A DNA stretch of 64,000 nt. It comes from JAOEGB01 sp041262585. GTDB lineage: Bacteria > Actinomycetota > Actinomycetes > Streptosporangiales > Streptosporangiaceae. The position numbers were made by a program, and so were the translations under genes. This document shows, one piece after another, positions 15,565-23,786 of this stretch. The notes below the pieces were generated by a model. The model ran no database searches and had not been told where the DNA came from. It was given only the letters and a program-made list of their open reading frames with translations. How positions within the stretch are numbered: position 1 is the stretch's first letter; every line of letters starts with the position of its first letter. The DNA lies in NCBI RefSeq assembly GCF_041262585.1, contig NZ_JBGCBZ010000005.1, positions 310,001 to 374,000 on the forward strand. Reading direction: 5' to 3'.

Positions 15565-16467
15565 TCAAGCGCCGGTGACCGGCACGAGCACGTAGCCGTC
15601 GATGAGGTCGAGCAGTGCGCGGACTGCCGCACTCGGCCGCCGGGTGGCCGAGGTCGCCAAGACCAGCGGCCAGATGAGGGTCGCGTCCGCCAGGTTCACC
15701 ATGGACAAGCCGGGTTCATCGACGACAGCGAACTCCGGGAGGAAGGCGACGCCGAGGCCCTGCCGTATGAGGGCGCAGCAGGTGGTGAGGTCAGGGACCT
15801 CGAGGGTGATACGACGATCCAGTCCCGCCGCGACGAAGGCGCGGTCCACGATGGCCCGGTTGCTGTAACCCGGTGGGAAGTCGATGAAATCCTCCTCCGC
15901 CAGCCGGGCCAGCCCCACGCTTTTCCGACCGGCGAGCGGATGGTCCGAGCGCGTCACCGGCACCAGCGGAGGGTCGGCGAGCCGGCGTGCGGCGAGGGTC
16001 GCGGGCAGCCGGCCGGACACCGCCAGGATCGCGACATCGAGGTCCCCGGAGGCCACTGCCTCCGCCAGCCCGGCGGAGCCGGTGCCGGGGATGCGAAGGC
16101 GCACGATCACCTCGGGATGTTGCGCGTGGAAGCGCCCGAGCAACTCGGGGAGGTCCACGATCGAGATGGCGGGCAGCATGCCGATACTGACCGTCCCGCC
16201 CAGTTGGCGGTCAACCCCCTGGACCGACTGGCGAACGGCTCGGGCCGCCTCCAGAAGGCCACGGGCCTCGGGCAGCAGCGCCGCCCCCGCATCCGACAAC
16301 GCCACCCGCTGGGCGCTGCGCTCGAACAGCGTCACCCCCAGCTCCCGCTCAAGCGACCGGATCGCCGCCGACACCGCCGACTGCACCACATGAAGCCGAC
16401 GGGCCGCCTTGGTGAAGTTCAGCTCCTCCGCGACCGCCACGAAATACTCCAAGTGGCGTAGGTCCAC
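15565..16467 (-). CDS. LysR-family transcriptional regulator, copy B
   Basis: This 300-aa paralogue of the LysR protein at 14149-15072 has residues 1-100 identical, with near-perfect DNA identity across about 300 bp plus the start region. Identity then falls to roughly three quarters across the inducer-binding domain. An in-frame TGA two codons upstream fixes the start at GTG 16467. Identical DNA-binding domains imply the two regulators compete for the same sites while sensing different effectors. Uneven identity points to recent gene conversion of the 5' half. It is followed after 36 bp by the VOC gene on the same strand. Confidence 0.93.
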   Translation of the reverse strand: MDLRHLEYFVAVAEELNFTKAARRLHVVQSAVSAAIRSLERELGVTLFERSAQRVALSDAGAALLPEARGLLEAARAVRQSVQGVDRQLGGTVSIGMLPAISIVDLPELLGRFHAQHPEVIVRLRIPGTGSAGLAEAVASGDLDVAILAVSGRLPATLAARRLADPPLVPVTRSDHPLAGRKSVGLARLAEEDFIDFPPGYSNRAIVDRAFVAAGLDRRITLEVPDLTTCCALIRQGLGVAFLPEFAVVDEPGLSMVNLADATLIWPLVLATSATRRPSAAVRALLDLIDGYVLVPVTGA

Positions 16468-16500
16468 AGCTCAATTGTCACCGTGTGGCCCCGACCTCAA

Positions 16501-16552
16501 ATGCGGGACCTCATGCGGGACCTCAGATGCGGGACCTCATGCGGGATTTCAG
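16501..16552. repeat. Tandem 26-bp repeat (four ATGCGGGA-type 12-mers)
   Basis: Two 26-bp units (16501-16526, 16527-16552) are each built from two ATGCGGGACCTC 12-mers plus AG; the last 12-mer reads ATGCGGGATTTC. The tract lies between LysR copy B and the methyltransferase gene and runs into the latter's stop codon (16549-16551). Confidence 0.75.
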
Positions 16553-17790
16553 ATCGGCTCCTTGACCAGCAGCGCCACGCACTCGACATGGTGCGTCATC
16601 GGATATTGATCAAAAGCCCGCAAACCGGCGAGGCGGTAGCCGTACGGGGCAAACCAGGCGATGTCGCGGGCCATCGTGGCCGGGTCGCAGGACACGTAGA
16701 CGATGCGAGGCGCGTCCAGCGTGGCCACGCGGTCGACGACCGGGCGGCCAAGGCCCGCTCTGGGCGGGTCGGCGACGACCAGGTCGGCCCGCTCGATCTC
16801 CAGGCGATCGAGCGCCTCCTCGACCCTCCCCCGCTCGACTCTCGCCTGCGGCAGGTCGCGCAGGTTCCACCGCGCGTCCTGTACGGCCTGCGGTTCGGAT
16901 TCGATCCCCAGCACGGCCCCGTCGGGGCCCACGGCCTCGGCGAGCCCGGCGGCGAACAGCCCCGCGCCGCAGTAGAGGTCGAGCGCCCACTCGCTCTCCT
17001 CCGGCTGCCCGAAGTCGAGCACCGCGTCGAGCAGCGTGGCCGCCGCGCCCGGATGGACCTGCCAGAACCCGCTCGCGGTCACCCGGAAGTCCCGGCCGCC
17101 GACCCGCTCCACGAGCGACGCCTGACCGCTGAGCGCCCGGGTCCCCCGCTTGCCCTCGTCGAGCAGGACCGACGCGTCCACGTCCGGTACGGCTACCGCC
17201 CGGTGGGGCCGGGGCTCGATGATGACCGCCCGGTCGCCGCCGGATGACGCGACCGCCTCGACGGAGGCGGCGCCACGCCATGCCAGCGCCTCGACGCCGA
17301 TCTCCTCGACGGCGGGATGGGCGATCGGGCAGTGGCCGATGTGCTCGATGGCGTGGGAGCGGTGGCGGCGCAGACCGGCGGAGCCGTCCCGGTCGGCGGC
17401 GAACCGCACCCGGGTCCGCCAGCCGAGGCCGTCCGGAGCGCCCGGCACCTCCTCCACGAGGACCTTCCAGTCGATCCCCGCCAGCCGTTGGAGTTGCTCG
17501 GCGACGACGTCGGCCTTCAGCCGCCGCTGGGCGTCCAGCGAGGCGTGCTGCCAGTCGCAGCCACCGCACCGGCCTGGGCCGCTGAACGGGCACGGCGGGG
17601 TGACCCGGTCGGGCGAGGGCTCCAGGATCTCCACGGCGTCCGCCCGCAGGAAGCGCGCGGTCTCCTCGGTGATCTCGGCGAGGACCCGTTCCCCCGGCAG
17701 CGCGTGCCGTACGAACACGACGCGGCCCTCGTGCCTGGCCACGCACCAGCCGCCGTTGGCGACGCCTCCCACGGTCAGCTCAATCGGCAC
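16549..17790 (-). CDS. TRAM-domain TrmA/RlmD-type RNA uridine C5-methyltransferase
   Basis: This 413-aa class I SAM-dependent methyltransferase acts on tRNA or rRNA uridines. It has an N-terminal TRAM OB-fold (about 1-60), a four-cysteine Fe-S type cluster region (PCPFSGPGRCGGCDWQH near 66-82), a central domain with GFWQVHPGAA, a SAM loop DLYCGAGLFAAGLAEAVG near 275, and the catalytic VYVSCDPATMARD near 365. All hallmark motifs of the TrmA family are intact. In actinobacteria this gene commonly sits beside the APC permease and CeoBC, as here. The target nucleotide is not predictable from sequence. Confidence 0.92.
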   Translation of the reverse strand: MPIELTVGGVANGGWCVARHEGRVVFVRHALPGERVLAEITEETARFLRADAVEILEPSPDRVTPPCPFSGPGRCGGCDWQHASLDAQRRLKADVVAEQLQRLAGIDWKVLVEEVPGAPDGLGWRTRVRFAADRDGSAGLRRHRSHAIEHIGHCPIAHPAVEEIGVEALAWRGAASVEAVASSGGDRAVIIEPRPHRAVAVPDVDASVLLDEGKRGTRALSGQASLVERVGGRDFRVTASGFWQVHPGAAATLLDAVLDFGQPEESEWALDLYCGAGLFAAGLAEAVGPDGAVLGIESEPQAVQDARWNLRDLPQARVERGRVEEALDRLEIERADLVVADPPRAGLGRPVVDRVATLDAPRIVYVSCDPATMARDIAWFAPYGYRLAGLRAFDQYPMTHHVECVALLVKEPI

Positions 17791-17827
17791 GACCGCCCCC
17801 TTCCCTTCCGGGCTCTCGCTGGGTCAA

Positions 17828-19873
17828 TCATGCCTTGACCTGGTCGTCCTTGGCCGCGGGCTGCTGATAGGGGCGGCGGGACGCGCCTGGCGCCACCGGC
17901 TCGCGGCGGCCCTTCAGGCGGTCCGACGAGGCGAGCTGCCACGGCACGCTCGTCACCATGACGCCGGGCTTGAACAGCAGCCGGCCCTTGAGCCGCAGCG
18001 CGCTCTGATTGTGCAGCAGGTGCTCCCACCAGCGGCCCACGACGTATTCCGGGATATAGACCGTCACCACGTCGCGCGGCGACCGGCGGCGCAGCGACTT
18101 CACGTAGTCCAGGATCGGCCCGGTGATCTCGCGGTAGGGCGAGTCGAGGATCTTCAACGGCACCGGGATGCCCCGGCGGTCCCACTCCTCATGGAGCTTG
18201 GCCGCCTCGTCGGCGTCCACGCTGACCGTAACCGCCTCCAGGGTCGAGGGCCGGGTCGCCTTGGCGTACGCCAGGGCGCGCAGCGTGGGCTTGTGAATCT
18301 TGGAGACGAGCACGATGGCGTGGTTGCGCGCGGGCAGCAGCGACTCGTCGATCTCGCCCTCCTCGGGCGCGGCCAGTTCGTCGGCCACCCGGTCGTAGTG
18401 GTGCCGGATGCCCTTCATCATCAGGAACAGCACGGGGATGGCGATGCAGACGATGTACGCGCCGTGGCTGAACTTGGTGAGAAGGACGACGACGAGGACG
18501 AGACCGGTCATGATGCCGCCGAAGCCGTTGATGATCCGGGAGCGCATCATCCGGAAGCGGACCTTGGGGTCGGTCTCGGTCTTCAGGTGGCGGGTCCAGT
18601 GCAGGACCATGCCGGTCTGGCTCAGCGTGAAGGAGACGAACACGCCGACGATGTAGAGGTTGAGCAGCTTGCTCACGTCGGCGTTGAACGCCCAGATCAG
18701 GAGGCCGGCCCCGGCGGCGAGGATGACGATGCCGTTGCTGAACGCCAGGCGGTCGCCCCGGGTGTGGAGCTGGCGCGGCAGGTACCGGTCCTGGGCGAGG
18801 ATCGAGCCGAGCACCGGGAAGCCGTTGAACGCGGTGTTCGCGGCGAGGAACAGGATCAGCGCGGTGACGGCGGCGATCACGACGAACGGGATGGAGCCGT
18901 CCCCGAAGACGGCCGAGGCGACCTGGGCGATGATCGGCTGCTGGTAGTAGCCCGGACCGGCGGGATGGCCGTTGATCAGGATGTCCCTGGCGACGTTGGC
19001 CGGGTCGGTCACCCTCACCCCGGACTTCAGGCCGAGGAAGATGATCCCGCTGAACATCGTGACGGCGATGACGCCCATCATGAGCAGTGTCGTCGCGGCG
19101 TTGCGGCTCTTGGGCTTACGGAAGGCCGGGACGCCGTTGCTGATCGCCTCGACGCCGGTCAGAGCGGCGCACCCGGACGAGAACGCGCGCAGGACGAGGA
19201 ACGCCAGCGCGAACCCGGCCAGGTCGGTCTTCTCGGTGACGATCGTGTAGTCGGCCGTGGGGGCGCGCAGGGGCTCGCCCAGCACGAGAAGCCGGAACAT
19301 GCCCCAAAGGATCATGAGGATCACCGCCGCCATGAAGGCATAGGTGGGCACGGCGAACGCCGCGCCGGACTCGCGGATGCCGCGCAGGTTCATGACGGTG
19401 AGCAGGACGACGATCCCGATCGCCACCAGTGGCCGGTGCTCGGCGACGAAGGGGATGGTGGCGCCCACGTAGTCGGCGCCGTTGGCCACCGAGACCGCGA
19501 CGGTCAGCACGTAGTCGACGAGCAGCGCGCTCGCGACGGTCAGCCCGGCGTTCGGCCCTAAGTTGGTGGTCGCGACCTCGTAGTCGCCGCCGCCGCTGGG
19601 GTAGGCGTGCACGTTCTGCCGGTAGGACGCGACGACGACCAGCATGACGAGGACGACCGCCGCCGCGACCCAGGGGCTGTAGCTGTAGAAGGTGGCCCCG
19701 GCCAGCGACAGGATGACCAGAATCTCCTGCGGCGCGTAAGCGACGGACGACAGCGCGTCGCTGGCGAAGACCGGCAGAGCCACGCGTTTGGGCAGCAACT
19801 GGTCGTGGAGCTGCGTGCTGCGGAGAGCGCGCCCCACGAGAAGCCGCTTGACAAGATCCGTCACCTTGGACAC
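17828..19873 (-). CDS. APC-superfamily permease (KUP/amino-acid type) with C-terminal soluble domain
   Basis: The protein is about 681 aa. Residues 25-480 form 12 or so membrane helices with APC hallmarks (ASDALSSVAYAPQEILVIL, the GGDYEVATTNLGPN motif, ALTGVEAISNGVPAF). The C-terminal 170 residues form a soluble domain containing VSKIHKPTLRALAYA. It is a probable cation-coupled amino-acid or potassium permease. GTG 19873 (MSKVTDLVKRLL) is chosen because relatives start there and TAGGCT lies 8 nt upstream; the frame extends to 19987 but that stretch overlaps the divergent ceoB gene. Divergent transcription from ceoBC, whose products gate potassium transport, supports a shared function. Confidence 0.88.
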   Translation of the reverse strand: MSKVTDLVKRLLVGRALRSTQLHDQLLPKRVALPVFASDALSSVAYAPQEILVILSLAGATFYSYSPWVAAAVVLVMLVVVASYRQNVHAYPSGGGDYEVATTNLGPNAGLTVASALLVDYVLTVAVSVANGADYVGATIPFVAEHRPLVAIGIVVLLTVMNLRGIRESGAAFAVPTYAFMAAVILMILWGMFRLLVLGEPLRAPTADYTIVTEKTDLAGFALAFLVLRAFSSGCAALTGVEAISNGVPAFRKPKSRNAATTLLMMGVIAVTMFSGIIFLGLKSGVRVTDPANVARDILINGHPAGPGYYQQPIIAQVASAVFGDGSIPFVVIAAVTALILFLAANTAFNGFPVLGSILAQDRYLPRQLHTRGDRLAFSNGIVILAAGAGLLIWAFNADVSKLLNLYIVGVFVSFTLSQTGMVLHWTRHLKTETDPKVRFRMMRSRIINGFGGIMTGLVLVVVLLTKFSHGAYIVCIAIPVLFLMMKGIRHHYDRVADELAAPEEGEIDESLLPARNHAIVLVSKIHKPTLRALAYAKATRPSTLEAVTVSVDADEAAKLHEEWDRRGIPVPLKILDSPYREITGPILDYVKSLRRRSPRDVVTVYIPEYVVGRWWEHLLHNQSALRLKGRLLFKPGVMVTSVPWQLASSDRLKGRREPVAPGASRRPYQQPAAKDDQVKA

Positions 19874-19881
19874 GTCTGTTG

Positions 19882-19887
19882 AGCCTA
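19882..19887 (-). promoter_or_regulatory. -10 element TAGGCT of the APC permease
   Basis: The TANNNT hexamer lies 8 nt upstream of GTG 19873, consistent with leaderless initiation. Confidence 0.4.
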
Positions 19888-19981
19888 GTCCTTCTGCGCC
19901 ACGCCCGGCTGACGCGGTCCCGGACCAAGCGCGACATACTGTCTGGAATAGGAGTCCGCCACCAACCCACGGCGGGGAAGC

Positions 19982-20650
19982 ATGCATATTGTGATCATGG
20001 GATGTGGGCGGGTCGGCTCGACCCTAGCCCATATTTTGGAGGACAACGGACACTCGGTCGCCATCATCGACCGGGATCCGCAGGCGTTCCGCCGCCTCCG
20101 CGCCGGATTCCGCGGACGGCGGGTGACCGGGATCGGCTTCGACCGCGACGTCCTGGAGGAGGCGGGCATCGGATCGGCCGCCGCCTTCGTCGCCGTCAGC
20201 AGCGGCGACAACTCCAACATCATCTCCGCCCGGGTGGCGCGCGAGATGTTCGGCGTGGACAACGTCGTCGCCCGCATATACGACCCCCGCCGGGCCGAGG
20301 TCTACCAGCGGCTCGGCATTCCCACGGTCGCCACCGTACGGTGGACCGCCGACCAGATCCTGCGCCGGGTGCTCCCCGAGGGGGCCGAGCCGTTCTGGCG
20401 CGACCCGACCGGGACGGTGATCCTGGCGGAGGTGGCCTTCAACCAGGGCTGGATCGGCATCCGGGCCAAGGCCGTCGAGGAAGCCGCGAGCGCCCGCCTC
20501 GCCTTCATCAACCGGATGGGCGAGGCCCTGGTGCCCAAGGACGACACCGTGATCCAGGAGGGCGACATCATCCATCTGGTCGCGGCCGAGAACGACATGG
20601 ACCGGATCAACAAGGTGCTGTCAAGCCCGCCGTCCGACGAGGAGCACTGA
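19982..20650 (+). CDS. ceoB: TrkA/KTN regulatory subunit, potassium uptake
   Basis: This 222-aa cytoplasmic gating subunit has an N-terminal RCK/TrkA-N Rossmann domain (HIVIMGCGRVGSTLAHIL, acidic IIDRDPQAF for NAD binding) and a C-terminal TrkA-C domain from about 135 ending in GDIIHLVAAEND. It is paired with a second TrkA protein whose start overlaps its stop codon, the same two-gene arrangement called ceoBC in mycobacteria. Binding of NAD(H) or ATP would regulate a K+ transporter, possibly the divergent permease. Confidence 0.92.
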   Translation: MHIVIMGCGRVGSTLAHILEDNGHSVAIIDRDPQAFRRLRAGFRGRRVTGIGFDRDVLEEAGIGSAAAFVAVSSGDNSNIISARVAREMFGVDNVVARIYDPRRAEVYQRLGIPTVATVRWTADQILRRVLPEGAEPFWRDPTGTVILAEVAFNQGWIGIRAKAVEEAASARLAFINRMGEALVPKDDTVIQEGDIIHLVAAENDMDRINKVLSSPPSDEEH

Positions 20651-21309
20651 TGCGCGTCACCATCGCCGGCGCGGGCGCCGTCGGCCGTTCCATCGCCGCC
20701 GAGCTCCTGGAGAACGGCCACGAGGTCCTCCTCATCGACATCGACCCGCGCGCCATCAAGATCGACAGCGTCCCGAGGGCCGAGTGGCTGCTCGCCGACG
20801 CCTGCGAGATCTCCTCGCTCGACGAGGCCGGGCTGAACGGCTGCCAGGTCGTCATCGCCGCCACCGGCGACGACAAGGTCAACCTGGTCGTCTCGCTGCT
20901 CGCCAAGACGGAGTACGGCGTGCCGCGCGTGGTCGCCCGGACCAACCACCCCAAGAACGAGTGGCTGTTCAACGAGTCCTGGGGGGTCGACGTCGCCGTG
21001 TCGACGCCGCGCCTGCTGTCGGCACTGGTCGAGGAGGCGGTCAGCGTGGGCGACCTCGTGCGGCTGATGACCTTCCGGCAGGGCCAGGCCAACCTGGTCG
21101 AGCTGACCCTGGCCGAGGACGCCCCCGTGGTCGGCCAGCGGGCCGGGTCGGTCCCCTGGCCGGTGGACGCCGCCCTGGTCGCGATCCTGCGCGAGGGCCG
21201 GGTGCTGGTCCCCTCGGCCGACGACCCACTGGAGGCCGGTGACGAGCTGCTGTTCGTCGCCAACCAGGAGGTCGAGCACGAGCTGGCCCACCTGCTCTCC
21301 TCGCACTGA
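20650..21309 (+). CDS. ceoC: TrkA/KTN regulatory subunit, potassium uptake, second copy
   Basis: This 219-aa paralogue of the preceding protein has TrkA-N (RVTIAGAGAVGRSIAAELLE, DIDPRAIKIDS) and TrkA-C (GDELLFVANQEVEHEL) domains. ATG 20650 overlaps the ceoB stop (TGATG), so translation is coupled and a 1:1 complex is likely. A 38-bp perfect palindrome terminates the operon. Confidence 0.92.
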   Translation: MRVTIAGAGAVGRSIAAELLENGHEVLLIDIDPRAIKIDSVPRAEWLLADACEISSLDEAGLNGCQVVIAATGDDKVNLVVSLLAKTEYGVPRVVARTNHPKNEWLFNESWGVDVAVSTPRLLSALVEEAVSVGDLVRLMTFRQGQANLVELTLAEDAPVVGQRAGSVPWPVDAALVAILREGRVLVPSADDPLEAGDELLFVANQEVEHELAHLLSSH

Positions 21310-21333
21310 ACCCGTCACGCCGACCCCTTCACG

Positions 21334-21371
21334 CCGGTACGGCTGCCGCCCGCGGGCGGCAGCCGTACCGG
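21334..21371. terminator. 38-bp perfect palindrome, bidirectional terminator
   Basis: The 19-base arm CCGGTACGGCTGCCGCCCG is followed at once by its exact reverse complement. It lies between the convergent ceoC and DUF3159 genes, so it can stop transcription from both sides. There is no T-tract, as is usual in high-GC actinobacteria. Confidence 0.75.
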
Positions 21372-21393
21372 GAAGATTCAGTCGGGCTGAAGT

Positions 21394-22056
21394 TCAGGCG
21401 GCGGGCTGGAGCGGCGTCCGGCCGCGGGCGAGGACCCAGACCATCGCGGCCAGGCCGGCCACCTGGAGCGGCCAGCCGAGGGCGATCTTGGCGATTCCGA
21501 GCGCGGTCACCTGTCCCGCCCAGTAGAACGGCAGCTGCACCACCACGCGGATCAGGCACGGCAGCATCAGCAGCCACGTCAGCCGCGAGCAGAGCCGGAC
21601 CAGGCCGGAGTCGTTGTGCCAGGCCGTCGGATCGCCGGTCACCGAGCCGATGAGGAACCCCACGATCGGCCAGCGGACGATGATCGACAGCAGCATCCCG
21701 GCGGCGTAGGCGCCGTTGTAGAGGATGCCCGGCAGGAAGACGTCCTTCGCGTCACCGGTGCGCGCGGCGAAGAAGGCGCCGATGCCGATGCCGACGAGGC
21801 TGTTCAGCACGAACTGCGGCGTGGACCGCTGCGCGAGCCGTACGAGCAGGAGGGCCACCGCGGCGGCGATGCTGACGATCAGCGAGAGCTTGAGCTCGCT
21901 GGTCGCGACCCACATGCCGGTGAAGACGATCGTGGGGACCGCCGCCTCGACGATCCCCCGTTTGCCGCCCAGCGCCTTGGACAGCTGGGCACGAACGGCC
22001 GCCTCCACGGTTGCGTGCGCCGCCGCGGGCGCGGCCGTCATGTCCGCTGTGCTCAT
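21394..22056 (-). CDS. DUF3159 membrane protein
   Basis: This 220-aa integral membrane protein has five or six helices and the DUF3159 pattern: GGKRGIVEAAVPTIVFTGMW near residue 30, and RWPIVGFLIGSVTGDPTAWH near 130. Function is unknown, but the family is strongly conserved in actinobacteria beside OB-fold, DUF3710 and dut genes, exactly as seen here. ATG 22056 has AGGAG 5 bp upstream; an earlier in-frame codon at 22083 would overlap the upstream gene further and lacks a site. Confidence 0.9.
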   Translation of the reverse strand: MSTADMTAAPAAAHATVEAAVRAQLSKALGGKRGIVEAAVPTIVFTGMWVATSELKLSLIVSIAAAVALLLVRLAQRSTPQFVLNSLVGIGIGAFFAARTGDAKDVFLPGILYNGAYAAGMLLSIIVRWPIVGFLIGSVTGDPTAWHNDSGLVRLCSRLTWLLMLPCLIRVVVQLPFYWAGQVTALGIAKIALGWPLQVAGLAAMVWVLARGRTPLQPAA

Positions 22057-22072
22057 TCGGTCTCCTGGGAGA

Positions 22073-22492
22073 TCAAGGGCCACCCGCCGGGCGAAGCTCG
22101 TAGCGGGGATTGAACATGACCTTACGGCCGTCCTGGAAGCTCACCAAGCCTTCTGCCCGCACGACACGGCCGGGCTCGATGCCGACGATCTTCCGGCGGC
22201 CCAGCCAGACCAGGTCGATCACGTCCGACCCGTCGTACAGCTCGGCTTCGAGCGCGGGCGCGCCGCCACGGGGCCGCAGCGTCACGGTGCGAAGCGTGCC
22301 CGCCACGCAGAACCGCTGCCGCATCCCGCACGAGGCGATGGGCGTGGCGCCCTCGCGTCCGAGATCCTCGCGAAGCTCGGCGGCCTCCAGCTCGGCCTGG
22401 CTTGAGGTCAGCCGCTGAAAGAAGCCCCGCAGTCCGCCGCGTTTGGCAGGCTCCGGCGTGCTCATCGGTCGGTCACCAGCTTCCTCGCTCAC
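22073..22492 (-). CDS. OB-fold nucleic-acid-binding domain protein
   Basis: This 139-aa protein has an N-terminal stretch (GLRGFFQRLTSSQAELEAAE) followed by an OB-fold of about 80 residues (VAGTLRTVTLRPRG, then ALEAELYDGSDVIDLVWLG and GRVVRAEGLVSF). Its partner DUF3159 begins 16 bp downstream, so the two are one operon. It probably binds single-stranded nucleic acid; no partner is known. The start may be GTG 22492 or ATG 22465; neither has a strong ribosome-binding site, so the first nine residues are uncertain. Confidence 0.88.
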   Translation of the reverse strand: MSEEAGDRPMSTPEPAKRGGLRGFFQRLTSSQAELEAAELREDLGREGATPIASCGMRQRFCVAGTLRTVTLRPRGGAPALEAELYDGSDVIDLVWLGRRKIVGIEPGRVVRAEGLVSFQDGRKVMFNPRYELRPAGGP

Positions 22493-22626
22493 AGTCCCGA
22501 GGTTCCCTCGGCATGACTTCCCAAGGGTAGAGGACGGTCTCTCCGCAGCCTACTTGAGCGCACGCCATGCCTGAAGGACGCAAATGGGCAGGGGTTGCAC
22601 CGGAGATCGTCAACAGCACTTTCCCG

Positions 22627-23319
22627 TCAACGGGTTTCGGTGATCTCCGGACCGCGCTCGAAGGGCTTGAACTCCTCCTGCTGGGCCGCCTGCTGCTCCA
22701 TCGCCTGCCGCGCCTCGGCCGGAAGCCGGAGCTGGATCGGCTCCTTGGGCGCCATCGGCTCGTCGCCCCTGACCACCACGACGCCGCGCACGACGCTCTC
22801 CAGGGTCTCGGCGGCGGCGGCGTCGATGGCCGCGCGGCCGCTGATGACCGCCCGCAGGAACCAGCGGGGCCCGTCGATCCCGATGTAGCGGACGGGCTGC
22901 GGGCCCGCGGATCCGGACTGGCCCTGGCTCGGGACCTTGGCCGCCAGCTCGACGCCGAACGGCCCCTCCTGCTCCTGGACCGTGCCACCCGCGGCGGTCA
23001 CCTCACGGGCGAGCTCGGCGCGGACCTCGTCCCAGATGCCGCTGCGCTTGGGCGCGGCGAACGCGTGCACCTGCAGGGCGCTCTCGTCCACGAGGACGAC
23101 GGCGCCGTCGATGTGCTCACCCGCCAGGCTGAGCTGCACCTCGAAGCCCGGGCCGATGGGCAGGTGAAGACCGCCCAGATCGACCCTCTCGGCCTCCGGA
23201 TAGCTCTCCTGGACGTCCCAGGGGCCTGTTGTGCGCGTGGGAGCGGAGGGCCCCTCCTCCGCGACGACCGGTGCCGTCTCCTCCTCCGCGCGTCGCCGGC
23301 GTCGGAACACGTCTTTCAC
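22627..23319 (-). CDS. DUF3710 domain-containing protein
   Basis: This 230-aa protein has a basic start (KDVFRRRRRAEEE) and then the DUF3710 core: GPWDVQESYPEAERVDLGGL near residue 32, FEVQLSLAGE near 60, GIWDEVRAEL near 93 and RYIGIDGPRWFLRAVISG near 143. The family is restricted mostly to actinobacteria, has no assigned function and is almost always next to dut, which lies 15 bp upstream here. Codon use and composition match the neighbours. Confidence 0.9.
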   Translation of the reverse strand: MKDVFRRRRRAEEETAPVVAEEGPSAPTRTTGPWDVQESYPEAERVDLGGLHLPIGPGFEVQLSLAGEHIDGAVVLVDESALQVHAFAAPKRSGIWDEVRAELAREVTAAGGTVQEQEGPFGVELAAKVPSQGQSGSAGPQPVRYIGIDGPRWFLRAVISGRAAIDAAAAETLESVVRGVVVVRGDEPMAPKEPIQLRLPAEARQAMEQQAAQQEEFKPFERGPEITETR

Positions 23320-23334
23320 CCTCTTCTGTCTGTC

Positions 23335-23772
23335 TCAGCTGCCGGTAGACCCGAAGCCGTTGGCGCCCCGGATCGAGCCAGGCAGCCGGTCCACCTCGTA
23401 GAAAGCCGCCTTCTCCACCCGCTGGATGACCAGCTGGGCGATGCGGTCGCCGCGCTTGAGCCGGACCGCGTCCTTGCCGTCGGTGTTGATCACTGTGACC
23501 TTGATCTCGCCGCGGTAGCCGGCGTCGACGGTGCCCGGCGCGTTCACCAGGGTCACGCCGAACCTCGCGGCCAGTCCCGAACGGGGATGCACGAACGCGG
23601 CGTAGCCGTCGGGAAGCGCGATGGCGACTCCGGTGCCGACCACGGCCCGCTCTCCGGGCAGCAACTCCACGTCCTCCGACGCGTACAGGTCCGCGCCCGC
23701 GTCACCGGGATGGGCGTACGACGGCAGCGGCAGCTCGCTGTCGAGCCGGTGGATCAGCACCTCAACGCTCAT
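23335..23772 (-). CDS. dut: dUTP diphosphatase
   Basis: This 145-aa trimeric dUTPase hydrolyses dUTP to dUMP and PPi, keeping uracil out of DNA. The five family motifs are present in order: HPGDAGADLYA, PRSGLAARFG, NAPGTVDAGYRGEI, GDRIAQLVIQRV and the C-terminal GANGFGSTGS that closes the active site. Length is standard. ATG 23772 follows TAGGGT by 8 nt, so it is probably leaderless. DUF3710 follows in the same direction. Confidence 0.97.
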   Translation of the reverse strand: MSVEVLIHRLDSELPLPSYAHPGDAGADLYASEDVELLPGERAVVGTGVAIALPDGYAAFVHPRSGLAARFGVTLVNAPGTVDAGYRGEIKVTVINTDGKDAVRLKRGDRIAQLVIQRVEKAAFYEVDRLPGSIRGANGFGSTGS

Positions 23773-23780
23773 GAGGCAAG

Positions 23781-23786
23781 ACCCTA
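23781..23786 (-). promoter_or_regulatory. -10 element TAGGGT of dut
   Basis: TAGGGT lies 8 nt upstream of the dut start and overlaps the end of the preceding AI-2E family gene, giving dut its own promoter. Confidence 0.4.

Noticed and set aside
15109..16461. 450-codon plus-strand frame over VOC and LysR copy B
   Set aside because: It runs antisense through two real genes and repeats the same pseudo-protein seen over LysR copy A because the DNA is duplicated.
17150..19561. 803-codon plus-strand frame over the methyltransferase and permease
   Set aside because: It is a GC-rich shadow of two clear minus-strand genes; the translation is Arg/Gly/Ala/Pro with no motifs.
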